Positions 21,702 through 29,228 of a stretch of DNA of 64,000 bases are shown piece by piece. Both the position numbers and the translations under genes were made by a program. Origin of the DNA: Isoptericola dokdonensis DS-3 (GTDB lineage Bacteria; Actinomycetota; Actinomycetes; Actinomycetales; Cellulomonadaceae); contig NZ_CP014209.1 of the NCBI RefSeq assembly GCF_001636295.1, forward strand, positions 2,542,001-2,606,000, written 5' to 3'. The first letter of the stretch is position 1. Every line of letters starts with the position of its first letter. The notes under the pieces are model-generated. The model saw only the letters and a list, made by a program, of their open reading frames with translations. It had not been told where the DNA came from and searched no databases.

Positions 21702-22685
21702 GTGCACGACGATCTGCTCAGCATCGGAGCCCTCGCCCGCGCCGGTGGTCTGCCCGTGACGGCGCTACGGTTCTACGACGCCGCCGGGGTACTTCGGCCC
21801 GCCCACGTCGACCCGGTGACCGGCTACCGCTGGTACACCTCCGCGCAGGTCCACACGGCCCGGCTGGTCGCAAGCCTGCGTCAGGCGGGGCTCCCGGTGG
21901 CAGACCTGCTCACCGTCCTTGCAGCACCCCATGAGGCCAAGTCCGTCCTGGACCACCATCGCCGTCGCCTCGAGATGGACCTGGCCACGGCCGGCGCACA
22001 CCTCGACGCCGCCGCAGAGATCCTCTCCCGGCCCGGCCGCTGCACGGTCGCCGCCGCGGACCTCGCCGCCGCGTTCAGGTCCGTGCGACACGCCGTCGGC
22101 GCCGATGAAGACTGGCCCGCCCTGGCCGGCGTGCTGCTCCATCTCGACGGGCACACCCTCCGTCTCGTCGGCTGCGACCGCTACCGCCTCGCCGTCGCGA
22201 CCGTAGCCGTGCGCCAGCACGCAGGCCCACAGGCCCGCGTCGTCGCACCACTGAACCTCCTCGACGAGATCATGTCCGCGACGACGCTGCCCGACGAAGG
22301 TCAGGTCGTCCTCGGCGCGAACACCCTGGAGGTGCTGGGTTTCCAGGGTGACCCCGTCGATGCCCCCTACCCCGACTACGAACGGCTTCTGGGATCGGCG
22401 ACGTCGCGCAGCCTGACGATCGAGTCCGAGACGCTGATCAGGGCCGTCGCGGAGGCTGGAGACGCCGTCGTCGTGCGGCTCGCCGGCGAACATGTGGACC
22501 TGGTCGCGCCGTCCGCTCCTGACACGCTGGGCTTCTCGCGCACGTTCGTCCTCGACGCTGTCCGTGCAGCCCGCGCGGAACACGTCGCACTCGCTCTCGA
22601 CGACGAACGGTCAGCGCTCAGCATCTCCCCGGCGGGCCGTCCGCACGACGTCAGCCTCGTCATGCCGATCCGCCTGCGCCCCTAG
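21702..22685 (+). CDS. MerR-type regulator fused to a sliding-clamp (DnaN)-like domain
   Basis: 327-residue two-part protein. Residues 5-75 are a MerR winged HTH (LSIGALARAGGLPVTALRFYD, then GYRWYTSAQV), followed by a short coiled linker. From about residue 110 it resembles two beta-clamp domains of DNA polymerase III: domain-2-like VLLHLDGHTLRLVGCDRYRLAV (compare ATDRYRLA of DnaN) and domain-3-like TFVLDAVRAARAEHVALALD..., ending in VMPIRL (compare MPVR at the DnaN C-terminus). Clamp domain 1 is replaced by the HTH. The start is GTG; a CACAGT box lies 6 bases upstream. The fusion call rests on motif resemblance. Confidence 0.82.
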   Translation: MHDDLLSIGALARAGGLPVTALRFYDAAGVLRPAHVDPVTGYRWYTSAQVHTARLVASLRQAGLPVADLLTVLAAPHEAKSVLDHHRRRLEMDLATAGAHLDAAAEILSRPGRCTVAAADLAAAFRSVRHAVGADEDWPALAGVLLHLDGHTLRLVGCDRYRLAVATVAVRQHAGPQARVVAPLNLLDEIMSATTLPDEGQVVLGANTLEVLGFQGDPVDAPYPDYERLLGSATSRSLTIESETLIRAVAEAGDAVVVRLAGEHVDLVAPSAPDTLGFSRTFVLDAVRAARAEHVALALDDERSALSISPAGRPHDVSLVMPIRLRP

Positions 22686-22729
22686 AAGATCGCGTCCAGT
22701 CGCATAGACGCAGAATGGAGAAAAATGGA

Positions 22730-22757
22730 CTGCACGTCGACAAATGTCGACGTGCAG
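22730..22757. other. perfect 12-bp palindromic hairpin downstream of the MerR/DnaN gene
   Basis: CTGCACGTCGAC (22730-22741), loop AAAT, GTCGACGTGCAG (22746-22757): a perfect 12-bp inverted repeat. Its right arm is the beginning of repeat copy B. It could terminate the MFS-MerR transcript or mark one end of the repeated element; copy A lacks the left arm. Confidence 0.7.
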
Positions 22758-22810
22758 CGCAGATTGCGCGGACACGCCTGCCTACTTTGCGCGATCTCGG
22801 GCGTGTCGCG
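22745..22810 (+). repeat. 66-bp direct repeat, copy B
   Basis: Second copy of the element at 20211-20276, in the same direction, with an identical first 40 bases and the same inner inverted repeat GACACGCC/GGCGTGTC. It lies in the 233-base gap between the MerR/DnaN gene and the convergent hypothetical gene. I see nothing else in that gap. Confidence 0.85.
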
Positions 22811-22918
22811 TCGGTCGCGCTATGTAGGTTGCACGCTCGACCGGAGACCGGCCGGTCAATCGTGCCGGGAGGCGTTGGTGGCGGCCAGGTCCAGGACTCG
22901 GTGCAGCCGCTGGTCCCC

Positions 22919-24304
22919 TCACGTCTTGACTACGATCGCCGTCCGTGAGGCGATGAGCGGCGGCTTGCGAGCTTTCGTCTCCAGCTGCCCGTCCGCGCGC
23001 AGACGATGGTGGGCCGCGTACGGAAGGACTCGCGGGTCCAGCGGGTGCAGCGGGTGCGGGTTGTGGAAGACGTGCATCCCGTCGCCCCACATCTCCTTTG
23101 ACTGCATCGAGACGACCTCTCGAAACATCTGCGGGGCGCCGGCATCGGCATCAGGATCGGCAACGGTGCCGACGTGGACCAGCTCGACGTCGTCGCGGCC
23201 GAACCCCGCCTGCACACCCATCCGGTCGAACTTCGAGATCGTGCCGAGCGCGTTGAAGATCACCGCGCTGACGTTCTCGGCGTCGGGCTGGTTGAAGAAC
23301 CCCGAGTCCACCTTCTTGTTGTTCCAGCGGTGCTGCTTCACGCGCACCGGGGTGACGTCGAGGTGGCCGCTGGGGTCGGTGTGCGACTCGTGGCGCAGGC
23401 CGTAGAGGTACTCCGGCAACGCGGAGCCGCTGTAAGTCATCGACATGTAGTCGTGGAAGTCCTGGATCGCGATGGCGAACGGATGCCCGGCCGCATCGCT
23501 GTGCAGCCAGTCCTTCTTGCCGAGCTTGAACGTCAACGGACCGGCGTACCGGATTGGCAGGTAGTGGTGGCGATAGGCCGACGCGTCCTCCGCGGGCGCT
23601 GGACGAGCCGACGGCGCTGGCTTGCCGTCGACCACGCTCGGGTTGATGGTCGTCGCCTCGACGGCGAGGGTGCCGGCCAACCCACTCGCGAGGAAGTCGG
23701 GGGCAGGGTTGGGCCGGTCGATGGCCAGGTTCGACTCTTTGAGCGCAGCAAACAGATACAACTCCCACATGCGAGCGTCGAAACCCGTCGTCTGGAACTG
23801 CTCCACGAAGTTCCCGTCGATGTCGTCGTACCAGCGCATCATTCGCTCGATGACCGCGCGCGCCGGGACGTAGCCGCGGTTCTCCGCCAGGCTGCGGAAG
23901 TCGGGATGCAGGCGGCTCGCCTTGACCACAGGCGTAAAGAAGTCGACCGGTGCTCGGGTGTCGTCGTCCTGCCTGCGCAGCTCGTCGTAGTCGCTGTTCG
24001 CGTTAGCCGCCACGAAGCGCTCCATCGCCGCCTGCGCGGAGGCTGCGTCAAGGTGGCCCGGGTCGGCCATGAGAGCTCTGAGCCTCTCCTGCATGTCCGG
24101 CGCGAGCACGATTGCGACGAACTCGCTGTCGGTGTCGACCACGATGGTCGCGACGAAGCGCCCGTCCTCGGATTCATACCAGGCGAACTCTCGCCCGAAC
24201 AGAGCTGCGGAAGGGAGCCGGGAGTAGCCCGCTAGCGCCTCGAAGCGCGCCCTACTGATCGGATGCACAGTCACACGATGGCGCGGGTTCTCACCGCGTG
24301 GCAA
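22919..24304 (-). CDS. hypothetical protein with PD-(D/E)xK-like motif
   Basis: 461-residue soluble protein, probably of the group often labelled 'glycosaminoglycan attachment site' proteins (from memory; the label is uninformative). N-terminal about 90 residues: HPISRARFEALAGYSR followed by strands ending FVAIVLAPD. In the middle, NPAPDF then LAVEATTINPS gives PD and E-x-T spaced as in restriction-like nucleases; the third motif is unclear. The start is uncertain: TTG at 24304, or a GTG about 30 bases in; AAGGAG lies upstream of the TTG. It is the first gene of the accessory islet and sits beside the IS3 element. Confidence 0.65.
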   Translation of the reverse strand: MPRGENPRHRVTVHPISRARFEALAGYSRLPSAALFGREFAWYESEDGRFVATIVVDTDSEFVAIVLAPDMQERLRALMADPGHLDAASAQAAMERFVAANANSDYDELRRQDDDTRAPVDFFTPVVKASRLHPDFRSLAENRGYVPARAVIERMMRWYDDIDGNFVEQFQTTGFDARMWELYLFAALKESNLAIDRPNPAPDFLASGLAGTLAVEATTINPSVVDGKPAPSARPAPAEDASAYRHHYLPIRYAGPLTFKLGKKDWLHSDAAGHPFAIAIQDFHDYMSMTYSGSALPEYLYGLRHESHTDPSGHLDVTPVRVKQHRWNNKKVDSGFFNQPDAENVSAVIFNALGTISKFDRMGVQAGFGRDDVELVHVGTVADPDADAGAPQMFREVVSMQSKEMWGDGMHVFHNPHPLHPLDPRVLPYAAHHRLRADGQLETKARKPPLIASRTAIVVKT

Positions 24305-24416
24305 GACGCCGACTTGGACTCCTTACGATCTAATCGAGCGGCCCGTGCGCAGCGACGGGATCGCCACTGACTCGTCGTCGTGCCCCACCATGTTGCGCCC
24401 CGGGTCTGATGGAGGC

Positions 24417-24459
24417 TCTGGTGTGTCCCGCCTTCCTCGGAGTCGGATTACTGGATTCT
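24417..24459 (+). repeat. left inverted repeat of the IS3-type element
   Basis: 43-base terminal repeat beginning TCTGGTGTG. It matches the reverse complement of 25636-25678 at 36 of 43 positions. The usual IS3-family TG...CA tips would put the element end at 24419. Confidence 0.8.
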
Positions 24460-24489
24460 TGTGCCACCTGACCCTGGAGGAGGGGCCTC

Positions 24490-24795
24490 GTGGGACGTCG
24501 TGGGTATCCGCCGGAGTTCCGGCGCAAGGTGTTGGACCTGCTCGAGTCGGGCCGCAAGGTCGCCGACGTGGCGCGCGATCTGGAGATCAGCGATCAGACG
24601 ATCTACTCCTGGCGGCGCCAGGACCGCATCGACAAGGGCCTCGAGCCGGGCCTGACCAGTGCGGAGAAGGCCGAGCTGACCGCAGCCAGGAAGCGGATCA
24701 CCGAGCTGGAGACCGAGCTAGCGATCCACCGGCGCGCGAGTGAGCTGCTGGGCAAGGTGGTGCCCCCAAAAGGCGGTTCGAAGCGATCGCGGTGA
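24490..24795 (+). CDS. IS3-family transposase OrfA
   Basis: 101-residue OrfA: N-terminal HTH (PPEFRRKVLDLLESGRKVADVARDLEIS, split here as an HTH_Tnp_1-type helix-turn-helix) and a C-terminal leucine-zipper-like helix (ITELETELAIHRRASELL). It binds the terminal repeats. The GTG start has GGAGGAGG 8 bases upstream. The end of the gene carries the heptamer CCCAAAA at 24765-24771 in the phase C CCA AAA, and its stop overlaps the orfB start, so a -1 slip yields OrfAB. Confidence 0.92.
   Translation: MGRRGYPPEFRRKVLDLLESGRKVADVARDLEISDQTIYSWRRQDRIDKGLEPGLTSAEKAELTAARKRITELETELAIHRRASELLGKVVPPKGGSKRSR
24765..24771 (+). promoter_or_regulatory. -1 ribosomal frameshift heptamer
   Basis: CCCAAAA, read as C CCA AAA in the orfA frame, fits the X XXY YYZ pattern. 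The -1 frame is open from here through 24792 into orfB, so slippage would produce the OrfAB transposase fusion known for IS3 elements. Confidence 0.75.
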
Positions 24796-25637
24796 TGGCC
24801 GACGAAGGCCTGCCGGTCCAGCCCGCGGCGCGGGTGCTGGGGTGCTCGGAGTCGGGCTACTACGCCTCGCGGGTGCGAGCACCATCGGCCCGCCGGGTGC
24901 GGCATGCCCTGCTCACCGAGACCATCCGCACCATCCACACCGCCTCGCGGGGCGTCTACGGCGCGCGGCGGGTTCATGCCGAGCTGACCAAAGGCCACGG
25001 CGTCCAGGTCTGGCATGGGACCGTGGAGATGCTCATGGCTCGCGCCGGGCTCAAGGGCATGGGCGGGCGCCCGAAGCGGCGTCGCGCCCGCCCGGATCTG
25101 ATCTCGAACGATCTCGTCGATCGGCAGTTCGCCCGCGAGAGAGTCGACGAGCTGTGGGTCACCGACATCACCGAGCACCCGACCAGGGAGGGCAAGGTGT
25201 ACTGCACCGTCGTGCTCGATGTGTGCTCGCGGCGAGTGGTCGGGTGGTCGATCGACTCCTCACCGACCGCCGCCCTGGTCACCAACGCGCTCGGCATGGC
25301 CATCGAGAACCGCCGGCCACCCGCCGGGACGATCATTCACTCGGACCATGGCGTTCAATTCGGATCCTGGGCCTTCACCACCCGGGCCAAGGAGTCCGGC
25401 CTGGTGCCGTCGATGGGATCGATCGGCGACTGCTACGACAATGCCGTCATCGAGAGCTTCTGGTCGCGCATGCAGGTCGAGCTCTTGGACCGTCGCCGCT
25501 GGCGCACCCGCCTGGAGCTCGCGAACGCGATCTTCGAGTACCTCGAGATCTTCCACAACCGCCAGCGCCGGCACTCCGCCCTCGGCTGGCTGACACCCGT
25601 AGAGTTCGAGAGCACAGCAACGATCACCGTGGCCTAG
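24792..25637 (+). CDS. IS3-family transposase OrfB (DDE integrase core)
   Basis: 281-residue catalytic part of the transposase. The HTH_21-like region (RGVYGARRVHAEL) is followed by the rve integrase core with DDE residues: Asp in LWVTDITEH, Asp in IIHSDHGVQF and Glu in DNAVIESFWSRMQVE. The C-terminal HNRQRRHSALGWLTPVEFE is characteristic. It starts at GTG/ATG overlapping the orfA stop; most functional product is expected to be OrfAB. The stop codon lies in the right inverted repeat. Confidence 0.95.
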   Translation: MMADEGLPVQPAARVLGCSESGYYASRVRAPSARRVRHALLTETIRTIHTASRGVYGARRVHAELTKGHGVQVWHGTVEMLMARAGLKGMGGRPKRRRARPDLISNDLVDRQFARERVDELWVTDITEHPTREGKVYCTVVLDVCSRRVVGWSIDSSPTAALVTNALGMAIENRRPPAGTIIHSDHGVQFGSWAFTTRAKESGLVPSMGSIGDCYDNAVIESFWSRMQVELLDRRRWRTRLELANAIFEYLEIFHNRQRRHSALGWLTPVEFESTATITVA

Positions 25638-25678
25638 ATTCCAGCAATCTGACTCCACGGAAGCCGGGGCACACCAGA
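25636..25678 (-). repeat. right inverted repeat of the IS3-type element
   Basis: Reverse complement begins TCTGGTGTG and matches the left end at 36 of 43 positions; it overlaps the orfB stop codon. With CA tips the element ends at 25676. Confidence 0.8.
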
Positions 25679-25784
25679 ACTCCGCAGGTCAGGCACGCGA
25701 GGACTCGCGAAGTTCACCCGGTCAATCGTTCAGCCGCGGCCGATCCAGCGGCGCTGACTCCGATGCCCGCTGTATCGTCGCCGC

Positions 25785-26951
25785 GTGGCAGCGAGTCTTC
25801 GAGTCAGAGACCAGCACATCGCCGTGTTCGGCGGGAGCGGCAGCGGCAAGACTGTTCTCGTCTCCTCGTTCTACGGGGCGACCCAGGAACCGTCGTTTGC
25901 CAAGGAGAGCCTGTTCCACGTCATCGCGGACGACACCGGCCAAGGACATCGCCTGCGTCAGATCTACCTGGGCATGAAGAACGACGCGAAGACGCCTCCG
26001 ACGAATCGGTTCGCCGCCGAGCCCTACAAGTTCACGGTCAAGCTGAAGGACTCGGCGGACGCCAAGACTGCCAAGGCCCGGGCCTTCGACGCGCTGCGTC
26101 TGGTCTGGCATGACTACCCGGGCGAGTGGTTCGAGCAGGAGCCCAGCAGCGAGACCGAAGCGACGCGCCGGGTCGACACGTTCCGGTCTCTGCTCCGCTC
26201 GGACGTCGCCATGGTCCTCGTCGATGGGCAGAAGCTCCTCGATTACGCCGGGGACGAGGGGAAGTACCTGAAGTCCCTGTTTGGGGACCTGCGCGACGGA
26301 CTGCTCCGGCTCAAGGACGAACTCCTGGACGACGGCGAGCGGCTGAAGGAGTTCCCGCGGGTGTGGATCATCGCCTTGTCCAAGGCCGACCTGCACCCCG
26401 AGTTGCACGCCCACGGCTTCCAGGACCTTCTCATCCAAAAGGCCGCCGGCGACGTCGCCGCACTGCGCGACGTCGTCACCGACCTGGTGCAGTTCCCCGA
26501 AGCCCTGTCGCTTGGGGAGGATTTCCTGCTCCTCTCGTCTGCCAAGTTCGAGCCCGAGAGGATCGAGGTCACCAAGCGCGTCGGCCTCGATCTCATCCTC
26601 CCGGTGGCCTCGATCCTGCCCCTGCAACGGCTGGTCCAGTGGTCGCAGCACTTCGAGGTCCCTCGCCGACTGCTCGACCACTTCGCCGACAACGCCGAGG
26701 CGATCGCGCTGGTTCTGGTGAGTGCGAAGTCTTTCCGGGACGTCATCGGCAAGATCCCCAAGGTCGGTCCACTGCTGGCGTCCGCGCTGCCCATGCTCGC
26801 CCAGGCGGCGCAGCTCAGCAGGTCCAAGATCGAAGCAGTGAACGCCACCGCACGGGCCAAGCACGACAACCTGGCAGCAGTCCTCTCGCAGTTCCAGCTC
26901 GATCTCGAGCGCGGCGAAGAGGACGGAACCTTTGTGAAGAGCAACAAGTGA
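25785..26951 (+). CDS. P-loop GTPase-like protein (DO-GTPase/TRAFAC type)
   Basis: 388-residue P-loop protein. Walker A GGSGSGKT lies near residue 15, Walker B in LVWHDYPGEWF near residue 110 (the DYPG matches the G3 DxxG of GTPases) and a plausible G4 in ALSKADLH near residue 204. The pattern resembles the TRAFAC 'double-GTPase' proteins described in GTPase-centred conflict systems. A C-terminal helical region follows. The GTG start has TATCGT exactly 6 bases upstream. The stop overlaps the next gene's start (GTGA), so the two are coupled. A biological role in defence is inference. Confidence 0.75.
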   Translation: MAASLRVRDQHIAVFGGSGSGKTVLVSSFYGATQEPSFAKESLFHVIADDTGQGHRLRQIYLGMKNDAKTPPTNRFAAEPYKFTVKLKDSADAKTAKARAFDALRLVWHDYPGEWFEQEPSSETEATRRVDTFRSLLRSDVAMVLVDGQKLLDYAGDEGKYLKSLFGDLRDGLLRLKDELLDDGERLKEFPRVWIIALSKADLHPELHAHGFQDLLIQKAAGDVAALRDVVTDLVQFPEALSLGEDFLLLSSAKFEPERIEVTKRVGLDLILPVASILPLQRLVQWSQHFEVPRRLLDHFADNAEAIALVLVSAKSFRDVIGKIPKVGPLLASALPMLAQAAQLSRSKIEAVNATARAKHDNLAAVLSQFQLDLERGEEDGTFVKSNK

Positions 26952-27325
26952 ACCTCATCTGGGCCACCCGCGGGCGCTCCTGGGGATTTCGGTTCCTCCT
27001 CGACAGCGGGTACGCCGACCCGCTGGACGCCTACGAGCGGGCTTTTGCCGGAACCGGCGACGCGGAGTTGACGTGCCGACGGGTGGGCGATCGTGTCGCG
27101 CTGCGGTTCCCGGACCCCGACGGTCGACTCGATCACGCAGGACGGGTCATCCCTCATGACGTCGTCGTCATGCCGCCCCACTCCACCGACATCCGCACCG
27201 TCCAGGACGGCCTGGCGAAGGTCTGGCCTCTGCTCGCCGCAGCCTTCGCTGCCGTATGGGATCTGCCGACAGCACCCGCCCAGAGGCAGATCGACGACCT
27301 GGTCGGCAGAGCGTCCTCGCACTGA
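26948..27325 (+). CDS. small partner protein of the GTPase-like gene
   Basis: 125-residue soluble protein, not assignable to a named family by me. It begins LIWATRGRSWGFRFLLDSG and ends in a helical segment. The GTG start overlaps the GTPase stop in GTGA, the classic arrangement of translational coupling, so a 1:1 partnership (regulator or effector) is likely. Codon use matches the neighbours. No catalytic motif is evident. Confidence 0.68.
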   Translation: MNLIWATRGRSWGFRFLLDSGYADPLDAYERAFAGTGDAELTCRRVGDRVALRFPDPDGRLDHAGRVIPHDVVVMPPHSTDIRTVQDGLAKVWPLLAAAFAAVWDLPTAPAQRQIDDLVGRASSH

Positions 27326-27433
27326 CGCCTCGACTCGACGGGCAGCCCCCAACCGCACCGCAGGTACCACGAGGGATGCAGACGACTATCGCACCGTCGC
27401 ACCATTGTCGGACCGGTCTGCCACTCTGGTCGG

Positions 27434-28081
27434 ATGCCGTCACAGATGACAGTCGCAGGCAAGACGATCGCTGACCCGTTCAAACAGCTGACTGAGTACG
27501 CGCATCGCTATAGCGGCACCCTCACGAAGTATGACCTGGGCGGTTCCGGAGACGCCAACGTGCTGACTGCCGACGAGGTGACACGAACCCGGATCATCGC
27601 GAGCCGAATCTCGGCCACGGAGAGCGCCTGGTTCGTCGAGCGGGGCCGCAGCGCGCCGTGGAGCCAAGTGGCCGCCGACGCCAGCCTGGCTAGTGCGGAC
27701 CCGGCCGAGCCCGATGGGCTGTACGCAGCGGCCATCGCCCTCTACGACCACTTCCGCGAAGCCGCTCCCAAGGGCGTAGCGACCGCCAAAATCCACAAGG
27801 TGCTCCATCTCAAGCGCCCTGCTCTGATCCCGATCCTCGACAGCAGGCTGCTCGCCGCCTACGGGCCAGCCGCAGCCGAGGCCGCTCGACGCCACCCGGA
27901 CCTCGGCGCTCGACGCCTGAACTGGGTAGCCATCCGCGAGGACCTCATCGACGAGAGCAACGCACGGGCACTCACCGAAGTGCGCGCCCGACTGGCTGCC
28001 GACGAGGACGCTACGGTCCGAGTGATGGCGCGGCTGACGGATCTGCGTCTGCTCGATGCCGTGGCTTGGAGAGCCGGCTGA
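27434..28081 (+). CDS. DUF6308-like hypothetical protein
   Basis: 215-residue soluble protein resembling the DUF6308 family. The best-kept block is HKVLHLKRPALIPILDSRLLAAYG near residue 120, where the RP...PILDS pattern recalls helix-hairpin-helix base-excision-like folds. Function unknown. Its stop shares a base with the ATG of the HNH nuclease gene (TGATG), so the two are one transcriptional unit. Two ATGs (27434, 27446) are possible starts. Confidence 0.7.
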   Translation: MPSQMTVAGKTIADPFKQLTEYAHRYSGTLTKYDLGGSGDANVLTADEVTRTRIIASRISATESAWFVERGRSAPWSQVAADASLASADPAEPDGLYAAAIALYDHFREAAPKGVATAKIHKVLHLKRPALIPILDSRLLAAYGPAAAEAARRHPDLGARRLNWVAIREDLIDESNARALTEVRARLAADEDATVRVMARLTDLRLLDAVAWRAG

Positions 28082-28695
28082 TGGAGTCAGGATCCGCGGA
28101 CGAACGGCGTCCGCCTCGGCCCCGCCAGCTCGACGACCCCTACCCCGAGGCCCTCGAGTCGGCTTTGCACCACGTGGCCGATCGCGACATCGATGGCGCG
28201 CGGTCGGTACTGCAGGACATCCAGTTCGCGCCGGTGCCCCGGCGCCCAGAACGATGGCCCTCGACGTCGGTGATCGCGGGGATCTATGCGCGGGACTGCT
28301 ACCAGTGCCGCTACTGCGGAGAGAAGACCGTCCTCACCCCGGTCATGCGGCTGCTGTCGAGGCTCTTCCCGGACGAGTTCCCCATGCACCCGAACTGGAA
28401 GTCCGATCAGACACACCCCGCCTTCGTCTCCCGATCCGCCACACTGGATCACGTCCAGTCCATCGCCGGCGGCGGTGATCCCGTGGCGGAGGACAACCTC
28501 GTCACTGCCTGCTGGGGCTGCAACCGTCGCAAGGGAGACCTGCGGCTCGACGAGCTTGGATGGGAGCTGCGCGACCCTGCAGACCCGCACTGGCGTGGAC
28601 TGACCGAGCTCTACGAACCGGCATGGATCGCCGCCGGGCGACCAAAGCTGAGCGAGACCGAGATGACCTGGATGCGCGCAACCAAAGCACGCTGA
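28081..28695 (+). CDS. HNH endonuclease
   Basis: 204-residue protein with a zinc-braced HNH nuclease domain: CRYC near residue 77, then TLDHVQSIAGGG with the catalytic His, Asn in AEDNLVTACWGCNRRKGD, the second zinc knuckle being CWGC. This is the standard HNH (PF01844-like) layout; the N-terminal about 60 residues are a separate region. The ATG at 28081 overlaps the stop of the DUF6308-like gene; a TTG five codons earlier is less likely. It probably acts with its partner, for example as a restriction or DNA-damage nuclease; the target is unknown. Confidence 0.85.
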   Translation: MESGSADERRPPRPRQLDDPYPEALESALHHVADRDIDGARSVLQDIQFAPVPRRPERWPSTSVIAGIYARDCYQCRYCGEKTVLTPVMRLLSRLFPDEFPMHPNWKSDQTHPAFVSRSATLDHVQSIAGGGDPVAEDNLVTACWGCNRRKGDLRLDELGWELRDPADPHWRGLTELYEPAWIAAGRPKLSETEMTWMRATKAR

Positions 28696-28816
28696 CACCC
28701 GCCAGCGGCGAGAACCCCAGCGCATCCGCCACGGCGAAGACCATAGCCTCGCGGCCCGAAGCGCGCCGCACGGCTGGCACCACAAGCAGATGTCGCCATG
28801 TGAGGGCGCTGGCCCG

Positions 28817-29002
28817 CTAGCGGGCTCGGCGGTCAGTACGCCGGCGGTCGAGCAGGACGACGACGCCGAACGTGAGCGCCAAGGCCACCGCCGCAGCAAC
28901 CATCGAGAGCACCACGCTGGTACCGGAGAACAGCGCGATCGCGAGGACGACGGCGAACACGACGATCGGCAGGATCCAGTTACCCGTGACCTCGGAGTTC
29001 AT
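28817..29002 (-). CDS. small two-helix membrane protein
   Basis: 61-residue protein with two hydrophobic helices (about residues 9-25 and 28-50) and a strongly basic tail (RRRTDRRAR). No family recognised. Normal coding composition for the region. The 120-base gap before it and the 225-base gap after it (29003-29228) show no gene or clear signal. Confidence 0.62.
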   Translation of the reverse strand: MNSEVTGNWILPIVVFAVVLAIALFSGTSVVLSMVAAAVALALTFGVVVLLDRRRTDRRAR

Positions 29003-29228
29003 GGTCCCCGATCCTATTTAGCAGCGACTGCACAGGCCACTCCCCAGCAGCGAGCCAAGACCGCCGGGCCATAAGACTTGATCACGATGTCCCCGATACG
29101 ACTCGCCACGCAGACCAGCGCTCGCCGGTCACGCTGCACATGCCTTCACGGCAAGCGTGTCGCACGGAGCTAAGCCTCTGGGGCCAAGCGCGACGGGGTC
29201 AAGAGCGCGCCAGAGGCACCACATGGTG

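Larger units (their letters stand above)
24419..25676 (+). mobile_element. IS3-family insertion sequence, complete
   Basis: About 1.26-kb element with imperfect 43-bp terminal inverted repeats, TG...CA tips and two overlapping transposase frames. Both frames look intact and a slippery heptamer joins them, so the element may be active. I find no flanking 3- to 5-bp target duplication (24416-24418 CTC against 25677-25679 GAA), which points to later rearrangement, or to a different tip. It lies inside the accessory islet, between the PD-(D/E)xK-like gene and the GTPase gene. Confidence 0.88.
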
